The notes below the pieces were generated by a model. The model was not told the origin of the DNA. It saw nothing but the letters and a program-made list of their open reading frames with translations, and ran no database searches. Positions 6,802 to 14,542 of a stretch of 64,000 nucleotides of DNA are shown here, one piece after another. The DNA comes from DASPOJ01 sp050014395 (GTDB lineage: Bacteria > Acidobacteriota > Terriglobia > Acidiferrales > UBA7541). The translations under genes and the position numbers were made by a program. The stretch spans positions 3,574 to 67,573 of the forward strand of contig JBEKDK010000006.1 in assembly GCA_050014395.1 (NCBI GenBank), given 5' to 3'. Each line of letters begins with the position of its first letter. Positions within the stretch are counted from its first letter, which is position 1.

Positions 6802-8034
6802 ATGACCGCCGCCAGCCGCAAGACGACTCTCGACACCTCGCGCCGCAGCGCGGACTCGCTCGAGTTCGACGCCGCGCTGCGCCGCAAAATTGTCGGCCAG
6901 CCCGAGGCTGTGGCCGCGCTGGTGGACCTCCATCAAGTGTTCGTGGCGGGAATGTGCTCGCCCGGCCGGCCAGTGGCCAACTTGCTTTTCCTGGGGCCCA
7001 CGGGCTCCGGCAAAACGCGCATCGTGGAAGCCGCGGCGGAGATCCTTTTCGGCGATCCGCGCGCCGTGATCAAGGTGGATTGCGCGGAATTTCAGCACTC
7101 GCACGAAATTGCCAAGCTGATCGGTTCGCCGCCAGGCTACTTGGGGCATCGCGAAACGCATCCGCTGATCACCCAAGAAGAGTTGGCGAAGTATCACACC
7201 GAGAAAATGAAACTGAGCTTTCTGCTGTTCGACGAAATCGAAAAAGCGTCGGATGCACTGTGGCAATTGCTGCTCGGTATTTTGGACAAGGCCACGCTAA
7301 CGCTTGGCGACAATCGCCGTGTGGACCTCTCTCAGTGCGTCATTATTCTGACGTCCAACTTGGGCGGCGGAGAAATCACGGAGCTGATGACCGGCAGCAT
7401 GGGATTCGTGCAGCCCGGCGACAAGAAAGAAGAGCGCGCGGGCCGGCTGGATGAAAAGGTGGAACGCACCGCATCCGCGGCGGCCAAGAGAAAGTTTTCG
7501 CCGGAGTTCATGAATCGCCTGGACAAAGTAGTGGTGTTCCATCCGCTGCGCGCGACGGAGCTAGAGAAAATTCTGGAAATCGAGCTGGGTATGGTGCAGC
7601 AGCGCGTACTGGAAACTCCGCGCGGCCAGTTCTTGTTTCGAGTGACGCCGCCGGCGCGCGAATTCCTGCTGCGCGACGGCACCGATCTGAAGTACGGTGC
7701 GCGCCACTTGAAGCGCGCAATCGAGCGCCACGTGGTCTATCCGCTTGCGAATTTGCTGGCCACGGAACAAGTCCGCCTCGGCGACGTCCTGCGCATTGAT
7801 TGGGACCCGGTTGGCACTTGCTTGACCTTCGAGCGCGAAGGCGAAGGCGCGGTGATCGCGCGGCCTACCACTGCGACTCGCGTCGCGGCAGCGTACGCAG
7901 GTCGAGCCAGTGGCGGCCGCGCCCTCGAACTCCCTATTCCCAGTGTCGCCAGAGAAGTGCAAGCGCCGGCCGGCGCGTCTCCGGTCGCGCCCGCTCCTGC
8001 GCCCACCAATCGGCGTAAGACAGACAACATCTAG
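6802..8034 (+). CDS. Stand-alone Clp-type (ClpA/B/C D2-like) AAA+ ATPase, copy 1
   Basis: A 410-aa protein consisting of one AAA+ module of the second-domain (D2) type of ClpA/B/C, without the N-domain or D1. Seen: VGQPEA box, Walker A GPTGSGKT (65-72), pore loop GSPPGYLGHRE (108-118), Walker B LLFDEIEK (141-148), sensor 1 TSN (184-186), arginine finger FMNRLD (R239), sensor 2 GARHLKR, and a D2-small domain. An MGF tripeptide (200-202) sits where ClpC has VGF and ClpA has IGL, the ClpP-docking loop. The last 60 residues are a Pro/Ala-rich tail. SD AGGAGG precedes ATG 6802. Followed by a close paralogue at 8254. Confidence 0.88.
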   Translation: MTAASRKTTLDTSRRSADSLEFDAALRRKIVGQPEAVAALVDLHQVFVAGMCSPGRPVANLLFLGPTGSGKTRIVEAAAEILFGDPRAVIKVDCAEFQHSHEIAKLIGSPPGYLGHRETHPLITQEELAKYHTEKMKLSFLLFDEIEKASDALWQLLLGILDKATLTLGDNRRVDLSQCVIILTSNLGGGEITELMTGSMGFVQPGDKKEERAGRLDEKVERTASAAAKRKFSPEFMNRLDKVVVFHPLRATELEKILEIELGMVQQRVLETPRGQFLFRVTPPAREFLLRDGTDLKYGARHLKRAIERHVVYPLANLLATEQVRLGDVLRIDWDPVGTCLTFEREGEGAVIARPTTATRVAAAYAGRASGGRALELPIPSVAREVQAPAGASPVAPAPAPTNRRKTDNI

Positions 8035-8253
8035 CTTCGCGTGCGCACGACGGGCCGCGCAAATCAATGTGCCAACGCGGCACACGCGCGGCCCAATGCG
8101 CGCATTTGGTACACCTCGTTAGTGCTTCGCCCAATTGCCCACTTCCTCGTAGCCCGAACGCATTGATTCTGAACGACGTTCGCCCCTTCCCTCGCCCTGT
8201 CTCGCCCGCGTGTTTGGTGCGCCGCCTGCTCAACAGTCTCTCGGGGCACTACA

Positions 8254-9402
8254 ATGCGACTGCAGCGCGAACCACTCGACACTTCTCGCCGAAGCGGCGA
8301 TTCGCAAGAGTTCGAAGCTGGATTGCGGAGACGTGTTGTCGGTCAGCCGGAAGCTATCGCGGCGCTTGTGGACTTATATCAGGTCTATTTAGCGGGCATG
8401 TGCTCGCCACATCGGCCGGTAGGGAACTTGCTTTTCTTGGGGCCCACGGGCTCCGGCAAGACACGCATCGTGGAAGCCGCGGCAGAAGTCCTCTTCGGCG
8501 ATCCTCGAGCGGTGATCAAAGTCGATTGCGCCGAATTTCAGCACTCGCACGAAATTTCCAAGCTGATCGGTTCGCCGCCGGGCTACTTGGGCCATCGCGA
8601 AACGCATCCGCTGATCACACAAGAAGAGCTGGCGAAGCACCACACGGACCACGTGAGGCTGAGCTTCCTGCTGTTCGATGAAATCGAAAAAGCGTCCGAC
8701 TCCTTGTGGCAATTACTGCTCGGCATTCTGGACAAAGCCACGCTGACCCTAGGCGATAACCGTCGCGTCGATCTTTCGCAGTGCGTGATCGCCCTCACCT
8801 CAAATCTGGGCGGCGGGGAGATCACCGAGCTGATGGCCGGCGGCATGGGATTCGTCCAGCCGCAAGACAAGCAGGAAAAGCACCTGGACGAAAAAGTCGA
8901 ACGCACGGCCGCGGCGGCGGCGAGGCGAAAGTTTTCGCCCGAATTTATGAATCGCCTGGACAAAGTGGTGGTGTTTCATCCACTGCGCGTGGTGGAGCTC
9001 GAGAAAATTCTGGAAATCGAATTGGGCATGGTGCAGCAGCGGGTGCTGGAAACCCCGCGCGGTCAATTCTTGTTTCGCGTAACGTCGGCGGCGCGCGAAT
9101 TCTTGCTGCGCGATGGCACGGACCTGAAGTTCGGGGCGCGCCACCTGAAGCGCGCAATCGAACGCCACGTTGTTTACCCGCTTGCGAATCTGCTGGCCAC
9201 CGAACAAGTCCGCTACGGCGATATCGTTTGCGTCGATTGGGATTCCGAGCGCGCGTGCTTATCGTTCGACCGCGAAGCCGAGGACGCCGCAATCCCGCGC
9301 CTTCCTCGCCAGCGCAATTTGCCCGCGGCGCGCGTGGCGCAATTGCACCACCTCGAGACGCGTCCCTACGCCGAGTTGCCCGAGCCCGCACTCTCGCGCT
9401 GA
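8254..9402 (+). CDS. Stand-alone Clp-type AAA+ ATPase, copy 2 (tandem paralogue)
   Basis: A 382-aa paralogue of the 6802 gene, collinear from DTSRRS through the small domain with long identical stretches at both DNA and protein level, so the duplication looks fairly recent. Walker A (63-70), Walker B LLFDEIEK, TSN sensor 1, FMNRLD and GARHLKR are kept, as is MGF (198-200). It differs at the first few residues, in a shorter linker after MGF and in an unrelated C-terminal tail. The 219 bp between the copies hold no gene and no terminator was seen. SD is weak (GGGG about 9 nt before ATG 8254). Confidence 0.87.
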   Translation: MRLQREPLDTSRRSGDSQEFEAGLRRRVVGQPEAIAALVDLYQVYLAGMCSPHRPVGNLLFLGPTGSGKTRIVEAAAEVLFGDPRAVIKVDCAEFQHSHEISKLIGSPPGYLGHRETHPLITQEELAKHHTDHVRLSFLLFDEIEKASDSLWQLLLGILDKATLTLGDNRRVDLSQCVIALTSNLGGGEITELMAGGMGFVQPQDKQEKHLDEKVERTAAAAARRKFSPEFMNRLDKVVVFHPLRVVELEKILEIELGMVQQRVLETPRGQFLFRVTSAAREFLLRDGTDLKFGARHLKRAIERHVVYPLANLLATEQVRYGDIVCVDWDSERACLSFDREAEDAAIPRLPRQRNLPAARVAQLHHLETRPYAELPEPALSR

Positions 9403-9531
9403 CGCCGCTTCCCGCGCAACGCCCGCGCCCAGAGGTCCGGCGGGAATTTCAAATTCCGCGGTCAACCTTCTTGCCTTCACCCCGCATCATAGCGAACGGT
9501 TAATCTCAGGCATCCTTATATAGGCTATGAT

Positions 9532-9545
9532 CCTCCGGCCGGAGG
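9532..9545 (+). promoter_or_regulatory. Palindrome overlapping the Shine-Dalgarno of the M48 gene
   Basis: Perfect 14-bp palindrome CCTCCGGCCGGAGG. Its right half GGAGG (9541-9545) is the SD for the TTG start at 9552 (6-nt spacing); in RNA the left CCTCC can pair with it around a GGCC loop. Confidence 0.55.
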
Positions 9546-9551
9546 GCGCTG

Positions 9552-10532
9552 TTGAGGATTGGCACCAGCCCATCCAAAGCTCGTATCTCGCCGCCCGCTG
9601 TGTCGCCCGATCGTCGCGGAGCGCGCTGGCCCGCCCGAGTCGTCCTAATCCTCGTCTTCCTTGCCGCCGCTCTTGCCGCTCGCGCTGATCGCACGCCGCT
9701 GAAGCCCGGCGTAAATCTTTTCACGCCGCCGCAAGATATCGATATCGGACTGCGCAGCTCGCGCAACGCCGAAGCGCAATTGCCGATGCTCAATGACCCG
9801 CGCGTTGACGATTATTTGAACGCCCTCGGCAAACGCCTCGCCGCGCACGCGCCCGGCTATCCGTTTCCATATCAGTTTCGCTGCGTGAACGACGAATCCG
9901 TGAACGCGTTCGCGCTGCCCGGCGGATTTATTTTTGTCGATCGCGGCGTCATCGAGGTCTCCGACACCGAGGCCCAATTGGCCGGCGTCTTGGCGCATGA
10001 GATTGCCCACGTCGCCCTGCGCCACGGCACGCATCAAGCCACAAAAGCATATTGGACCACGCTGCCCATCGCCGCGGCTTCCAGTTTGTTCGGCGGAATT
10101 GGCGGTGCCGTCGAACAATTGGGCTCGGGCTTTGCGGAGGATTCCATCTTGCTGAAGTATTCGCGCAGCGCCGAAACCCAGGCTGATGTGCTTGGCACGC
10201 AGATCCTCTACGACTCCGGATACGATCCGCGCGCCCTCGCGCAATTTTTTGAAATCGTGCAAGACGAAACCAAGCAGCCCAAGCGCGCCGCTTTTTTTGA
10301 AGACCATCCCAATCCCGATCACCGCATCGATCGCATCATGCATGAAGTGGATTTGCTCGGCGGGCCCACGCCGAATTATCAAACCCCCACCGACGATTTC
10401 GTCTCGATTCGCCGCTATCTCCGCGTGATGCCCGCGCCGCCCGCGCCGCAGCACAAACGCAAATCGCCCGGCACCACCCTCGCATCGCAGCCTGCCTCCG
10501 CGCGGCCATCGCAAGCCTCCGGCTCAAAGTAA
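9552..10532 (+). CDS. Secreted M48-family zinc metalloprotease (BepA/LoiP-like)
   Basis: A 326-aa periplasmic metalloprotease, likely in envelope protein quality control. After a basic leader there is a hydrophobic signal segment (VVLILVFLAAALAA). Zinc motif HEIAH in GVLAHEIAHVALRHG, with the third ligand glutamate in SAETQADVLG. The C-terminus is Pro/Ala/Ser-rich and no TPR domain as in BepA is evident. The TTG start at 9552 is supported by GGAGG six nt upstream; a GTG at 9600 is the alternative. Single gene. Confidence 0.87.
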   Translation: MRIGTSPSKARISPPAVSPDRRGARWPARVVLILVFLAAALAARADRTPLKPGVNLFTPPQDIDIGLRSSRNAEAQLPMLNDPRVDDYLNALGKRLAAHAPGYPFPYQFRCVNDESVNAFALPGGFIFVDRGVIEVSDTEAQLAGVLAHEIAHVALRHGTHQATKAYWTTLPIAAASSLFGGIGGAVEQLGSGFAEDSILLKYSRSAETQADVLGTQILYDSGYDPRALAQFFEIVQDETKQPKRAAFFEDHPNPDHRIDRIMHEVDLLGGPTPNYQTPTDDFVSIRRYLRVMPAPPAPQHKRKSPGTTLASQPASARPSQASGSK

Positions 10533-10659
10533 TCGCCCGCGCCGCCCTGGATTATTTCTTCCACGCGCCTCTTTCGTGTTGGAAGCTCGGTGGTATCATC
10601 CGCCTCGAGCAGTTGGTCGACCGCGGCAACGGCGCGACGAATCAGAGGTGGCGATCGAA

Positions 10660-11718
10660 ATGCGAACAGCCCTCGTAATCGGCGCGGCGTTCGTCGCGAT
10701 GGCGCTTGGCGCGCCCGCAGCGTTCGCGCAGGAGCCGGTTCAAAACGGCTTGGCGCTGGACGATATTCACGTCCACGACCCGTGGATCCTGGCCGATAAG
10801 CCGACGCACACGTATTACCTCTACACCGCGTCGCGCCGCACGCAGAGCCCCGATCAGCATTCCGGCGTGATCGCCTACGAAAGCAGCGACCTCAAGACAT
10901 GGTCCGGCCCGCACGTGGTTTTCGAGGTGCCCGATGGATCGTGGGCTGATCCGACGGCGGGCGTCTGGGCGCCGGAAGTGCACGCGTACAACGGCAGATA
11001 CTATTTGTTCGCGACCTTAAATAATTACAAAGCGCCGCTGCCCGCCAGCACGCCCGCTGCGCAAAAAAGCGCCACGGGGCCGGACATTCAGATCGCCTAC
11101 AATGGCGCCGGCCCGCACCCGCGCGGCACGCAAGTTTTTGTCAGCGATTCTCCGCTCGGCCCCTTCAAGATCATCGTCGACAAACCCATTCCTCCCGCCG
11201 ATTACATGACGCTCGATGGAACCTTCTACGTCGAAGATGGGATTCCGTATATGGTCTACGCGCACGAGTGGACGCAGCTTGTCGATGGCAACATGGAAGC
11301 CATCGCCATGAGGCCCGATCTTTCAGCTGCCGCGGGCGCGCCGTTCTTTCTCTTCAAGGCTTCCGATGCGCCGTGGTTTGACGATCGCCACGACACGCAA
11401 AATATTCCGCAGGTTTACGTCACCGATGGACCGGAGATGTATCGCACGCGCGGCGGCGCGTTGCTTATGTTGTGGTCAAGCTATCGCGATGGATTGTACT
11501 TCGAAGCGCTGGCGCATTCTGTCAGCGGCAAGCTGGCGGGCCCGTGGAAGCAAGACGGCGTGCTCGTCGGCGACGATAGCGGCCACGGAATGCTCTTCAG
11601 AACTTTCGATGGCCGCCTGATGCTCGTACTGCATCACCCCTTCGATCCGCGCCTTTCCAAAGCCAAGCTCTACGAGATCGAAGATACCGGCACGACCATC
11701 CGCCTGAAACAAAATTAG
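10660..11718 (+). CDS. Secreted glycoside hydrolase family 43 protein
   Basis: A 352-aa five-bladed beta-propeller glycosidase of the arabinanase/xylosidase (GH43) type, probably acting on plant polysaccharide side chains in the periplasm or outside. It has a signal peptide (GAAFVAMALGAPAAFAQ). The N-terminal HDPWIL carries the usual general-base Asp, WAPEVH and EDGIPYMVY follow in family order, and TDGPEMYRTRGG corresponds to the blade with the general acid. The ATG at 10660 is chosen because AGAGGTGG precedes it and the signal peptide starts there; 28 upstream in-frame residues lack family features. Exact substrate unknown. Confidence 0.85.
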   Translation: MRTALVIGAAFVAMALGAPAAFAQEPVQNGLALDDIHVHDPWILADKPTHTYYLYTASRRTQSPDQHSGVIAYESSDLKTWSGPHVVFEVPDGSWADPTAGVWAPEVHAYNGRYYLFATLNNYKAPLPASTPAAQKSATGPDIQIAYNGAGPHPRGTQVFVSDSPLGPFKIIVDKPIPPADYMTLDGTFYVEDGIPYMVYAHEWTQLVDGNMEAIAMRPDLSAAAGAPFFLFKASDAPWFDDRHDTQNIPQVYVTDGPEMYRTRGGALLMLWSSYRDGLYFEALAHSVSGKLAGPWKQDGVLVGDDSGHGMLFRTFDGRLMLVLHHPFDPRLSKAKLYEIEDTGTTIRLKQN

Positions 11719-11755
11719 TTCGTGTTCGTGGTCGCCCGTCGTCGAGCGCAATAAA

Positions 11756-12061
11756 TCAGGCAAGCTTCCCGAACGCCCGGGCCAAATTGATTCCCATCGC
11801 CAGCCCGCCGATCCCCGCAATGGCCACGTCCGCATTGCTATGAAAATTAAACGCGCCCACTCGAAGTATCAGCACATACGCCGCCACGAAATTCACCGCT
11901 CCCCAGAGGACGTTGACAGCTGCAGACGAAAGCCCTTTGCCCGGTGGGGAAGCAAACGGCGACGTGAATTTCCTCCCCATCACCCCGCTCACAAAATGCG
12001 GAATCGCATTCACAAAAAACGCCCCGCCAAAAAAATACGCCACAATGTAATACCACTGCAT
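11756..12061 (-). CDS. Small membrane protein of unknown function
   Basis: A 101-aa protein with three or four hydrophobic segments (YYIVAYFFGGAFFVNAIPHF, VNVLWGAVNFVAAYVLIL, VAIAGIGGLAMGINLA). A perfect-looking SD (AAGGAGG) precedes ATG 12061, so that start is preferred to the long upstream in-frame extension. No family recognised with confidence. Convergent with the GH43 gene, 37 nt apart. Confidence 0.8.
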   Translation of the reverse strand: MQWYYIVAYFFGGAFFVNAIPHFVSGVMGRKFTSPFASPPGKGLSSAAVNVLWGAVNFVAAYVLILRVGAFNFHSNADVAIAGIGGLAMGINLARAFGKLA

Positions 12062-12221
12062 ATCTTCCTCCTTGTCGTCACCGCGCCCAACGCGAACCAG
12101 CTCGCATAACGCTTCGCTGGGCGACGACCGGAATGCTACCACGCGACAGCCGCCAAGTGCCGCTTCGCCGGAACCTGTCAACGACGACGGCGTTCCACAT
12201 CTAGAGTCGTCCGCGTATAAT

Positions 12222-12287
12222 ATGAATATGGGCGACACTATCCGCCTCACACCTCACAGCGAGACGCTCGGGAGTCTCAGGCGATGA
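12222..12287 (+). CDS. Possible 21-codon leader ORF before the antitoxin remnant
   Basis: The ORF begins MNMGDTIRL and ends ...RR, its TGA overlapping the ATG of the antitoxin remnant (ATGA). A TATAAT box lies at 12216-12221, directly before it, so the ATG may be too close to the promoter to be translated. Low support. Confidence 0.2.
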   Translation: MNMGDTIRLTPHSETLGSLRR

Positions 12288-12541
12288 ATGTCAATTTGAC
12301 ACCTGAATAGGAAAAAATCGTCAAGGACAAACTCAACTCCGGCCACTTCCGAAGCGTTGAGGAAGTAATCGGCGAGGCCCTGAACGTCCTGCGGGAGAAG
12401 GAGCAATCTCTAACGGGGAACACCCCTAACGGCTCGCAACGCGAGGCCGTGCGCGAAATGTTGGCCTTCGTTGGAAAGAACCACGTCCGCCTCGAAGGCG
12501 TTTCGGTGAAGGAGCTGATTCACGAGGGCCACCGCGTGTGA
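12284..12541 (+). pseudogene. Type II antitoxin remnant with in-frame amber stop
   Basis: Reads MNVNLTPE, TAG, then EKIVKDKL and SVEEVIGEALNVLREKE to a TGA at 12539-12541 (85 codons). The start matches ParD/CopG-type antitoxins (MNVNLTPELEKIV, VVREALRLL), in which codon 9 is a sense codon. The stop overlaps a GTG by four bases (GTGA), the usual antitoxin-toxin overlap. One stop codon truncates the protein to eight residues unless it is suppressed or restarted. The region is somewhat AT-richer than its neighbours. Confidence 0.7.
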
Positions 12542-12573
12542 GTAATGCCGTGCTAATCGTCTATCACTTGTGA
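12538..12573 (+). pseudogene. Toxin remnant, truncated after 11 residues
   Basis: GTG overlapping the antitoxin stop reads VSNAVLIVYHL then TGA. The opening SNAVL is like the start of PIN-domain (VapC) toxins, but nothing homologous follows, so the toxin has been lost by deletion or frameshift. The toxin class is a guess from a few residues and the overlap geometry. Confidence 0.45.
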
Positions 12574-12662
12574 ATCTCCTTTCAATTGCCAAGCGATTTC
12601 TCATAAGGCAACATTCATTCTTGCGCCGCACGCGGAGACTAGAATACGAAGGAGACGATCCG

Positions 12663-12890
12663 ATGAGACGCAACGACACAAGAACCGAATATCTGAACAA
12701 AGGGCGCAAGGAACTCTTGATCTTTGGAGGACCTATACCAGGCAGAGAACAGTACGGGCCGATGCCCCTTCCCACGGAATCTCTCCCTCCTCAAGTCGTC
12801 TATCGAATGCCAAACCGCGCGTTGGAAACCAGTCTTGCAATTTCATTAAGCGTTGGAACTCTGGCACTCATAGCCGATTTATTGAGCTAA
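12663..12890 (+). CDS. Hypothetical protein with C-terminal hydrophobic segment
   Basis: A 75-aa protein, start ATG 12663 after AAGGAG nine nt upstream (an in-frame start at 12570 lacks an SD). A charged N-terminus (RRNDTRTEYLNKGRKE), a Pro/Gly-rich middle and a C-terminal hydrophobic stretch (AISLSVGTLALIADLL) that may anchor it in the membrane. No family recognised. It sits in an AT-richer pocket with the decayed TA pair. Confidence 0.5.
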   Translation: MRRNDTRTEYLNKGRKELLIFGGPIPGREQYGPMPLPTESLPPQVVYRMPNRALETSLAISLSVGTLALIADLLS

Positions 12891-12974
12891 AACAGGGCCA
12901 CCGAAAACCGGCAGAGTTGCGCCTCCCGTGGGTTTGTCAACGATACAAGTCCGTTCCAAAAAACAGGCGCGGCG

Positions 12975-13006
12975 GACGGGCCTGCCTGCCGGAGGCAGGG
13001 TCCGTC
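12975..13006. terminator. Strong hairpin between convergent genes
   Basis: GACGG (12975-12979), CCTGCCT, loop GCCGG, AGGCAGG, CCGTC (13002-13006): a 12-bp interrupted stem 24 bp beyond the gcvPB stop. On the minus strand a T6 run follows about 18 nt later, so it is not a textbook terminator; it may act bidirectionally or be a repeat. Confidence 0.4.
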
Positions 13007-13029
13007 ATTTTGTCAACCAACGGCTTTCT

Positions 13030-14535
13030 TTACTCCGACGGCGGTCTATTCACCGGCGGGCGCCAGCGGAGGATCGGTTTGCGCGCGGCGGTCACTTCAT
13101 CCAGGCGGCCGATGCGCGTATTGTGCGGCGCGGTCTTCACAATCTCGGGATTGGTTTCGGCCTCGGCGGCGATTGCGCGCATCGCTTCCACGAACGCGTC
13201 GCACTCTTCTTTCGATTCCGATTCCGTGGGCTCAATCATCAGCGCGCCCGGCACGATCAACGGAAACGCGGTGGTGTACGGATGAAATCCGTAGTCGATT
13301 AAGCGCTTGGCGATATCCATTGTGTTCACGCCGTTTTTTTTCTGCCGCGCGTCGCTGAAAACCACCTCGTGCATCGACGGCGATTTGTACGGCAGCTCAT
13401 ACACGTCTTCGAGTTTGCGCCGAATGTAATTCGCGTTCAGCACGGCGTCCTCGGTGGCTTGCCGCATTCCGGGACCATACGCCAGCGTGTACGCCAGCGC
13501 CCGCACCAGCACGCCGAAATTTCCGCCGAACGCGCGCATCCGCCCAATCGAAGTGCGCCGATGTGTCTCCAGCGACAGCTTACCGTTCTTCTCCACCAGC
13601 ACCGGCACCGGCAAGAACGGCTCCAGAATCTTTTTCACCAGTACGGGCCCCGCCCCCGGGCCGCCACCGCCATGCGGTGTGGAAAACGTTTTATGCAAAT
13701 TCAAATGCATCACGTCCACGCCAAAATCTCCGGGCCGCGCGATTCCGGCCAGGGCGTTCATGTTCGCGCCGTCCATGTAAAGCAGCGCGCCGTGCGCGTG
13801 CAGAATCTCCGCGATCTCCGCGATGCGTTGCTCGAAAACGCCCAGCGTCGATGGATTGGTCACCATCAGCGCCGCCACATCTTCATTCACAATGGATTTC
13901 AACGCCTCGACATCGATTTGTCCCGCGGCGTCGGAGCGAATGTTCTGCACCTCGTATCCGGCGATCGTCGCCGTCGCGGGATTCGTGCCATGCGCCGAAT
14001 CCGGAATCAGTACTTTGCGCCGCGCCGAGCCTTGGCTTTCAAGGTACGCGCGGATCAGCAGCAATCCGCACAGTTCGCCCTGCGCGCCCGCCGCCGGCTC
14101 CAACGTACACGCATCCATTCCGGTAATTTCCAGCAGGCATTTTTCCAGCGTGCGCATGATCGCCAGGCACCCGCGCGAAACTTCCGGCGGCTGGTAGGGA
14201 TGTTCCGTCGCAAGGCCCTCGAGACGCGCGACGAATTCATTCACGCGCGGGTTGTACTTCATCGTGCAGGAGCCCAGCGGATACATTCCCAGATCGATCG
14301 AGTAATTCCACGAGGAAAGCCGCGTGAAGTGGCGCAGCACCTCGATCTCACTGACTTCGGGAAATCCTTCGACGGATTCGCGCGCGTGCGCCGCCCCCAG
14401 CGCCGCGACAGGATCCACCGGCGGCACATCGAGCGGTGGCAGCTCGAAGGCGCGCTTGCCCGGCGCGGACTTCTCGAAAATCAGCCCTTCGTTCAGACTG
14501 ATGTTGCGGCCGGCCCTGAGATTCGTTTCGCTCAT
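13030..14535 (-). CDS. gcvPB: Glycine dehydrogenase (decarboxylating) subunit 2
   Basis: C-terminal half of the split P-protein of the glycine cleavage system, 501 aa, carrying the PLP site. K282 in MHLNLHKTFSTPHGGGG binds PLP, followed by the glycine-rich loop. It decarboxylates glycine and passes aminomethyl to GcvH lipoamide. ATG 14535 lies 7 nt after the gcvPA stop, so it is the last gene of gcvT-gcvH-gcvPA-gcvPB. The split form is common in many non-enteric bacteria. Confidence 0.97.
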   Translation of the reverse strand: MSETNLRAGRNISLNEGLIFEKSAPGKRAFELPPLDVPPVDPVAALGAAHARESVEGFPEVSEIEVLRHFTRLSSWNYSIDLGMYPLGSCTMKYNPRVNEFVARLEGLATEHPYQPPEVSRGCLAIMRTLEKCLLEITGMDACTLEPAAGAQGELCGLLLIRAYLESQGSARRKVLIPDSAHGTNPATATIAGYEVQNIRSDAAGQIDVEALKSIVNEDVAALMVTNPSTLGVFEQRIAEIAEILHAHGALLYMDGANMNALAGIARPGDFGVDVMHLNLHKTFSTPHGGGGPGAGPVLVKKILEPFLPVPVLVEKNGKLSLETHRRTSIGRMRAFGGNFGVLVRALAYTLAYGPGMRQATEDAVLNANYIRRKLEDVYELPYKSPSMHEVVFSDARQKKNGVNTMDIAKRLIDYGFHPYTTAFPLIVPGALMIEPTESESKEECDAFVEAMRAIAAEAETNPEIVKTAPHNTRIGRLDEVTAARKPILRWRPPVNRPPSE

Positions 14536-14542
14536 ATTGTTT

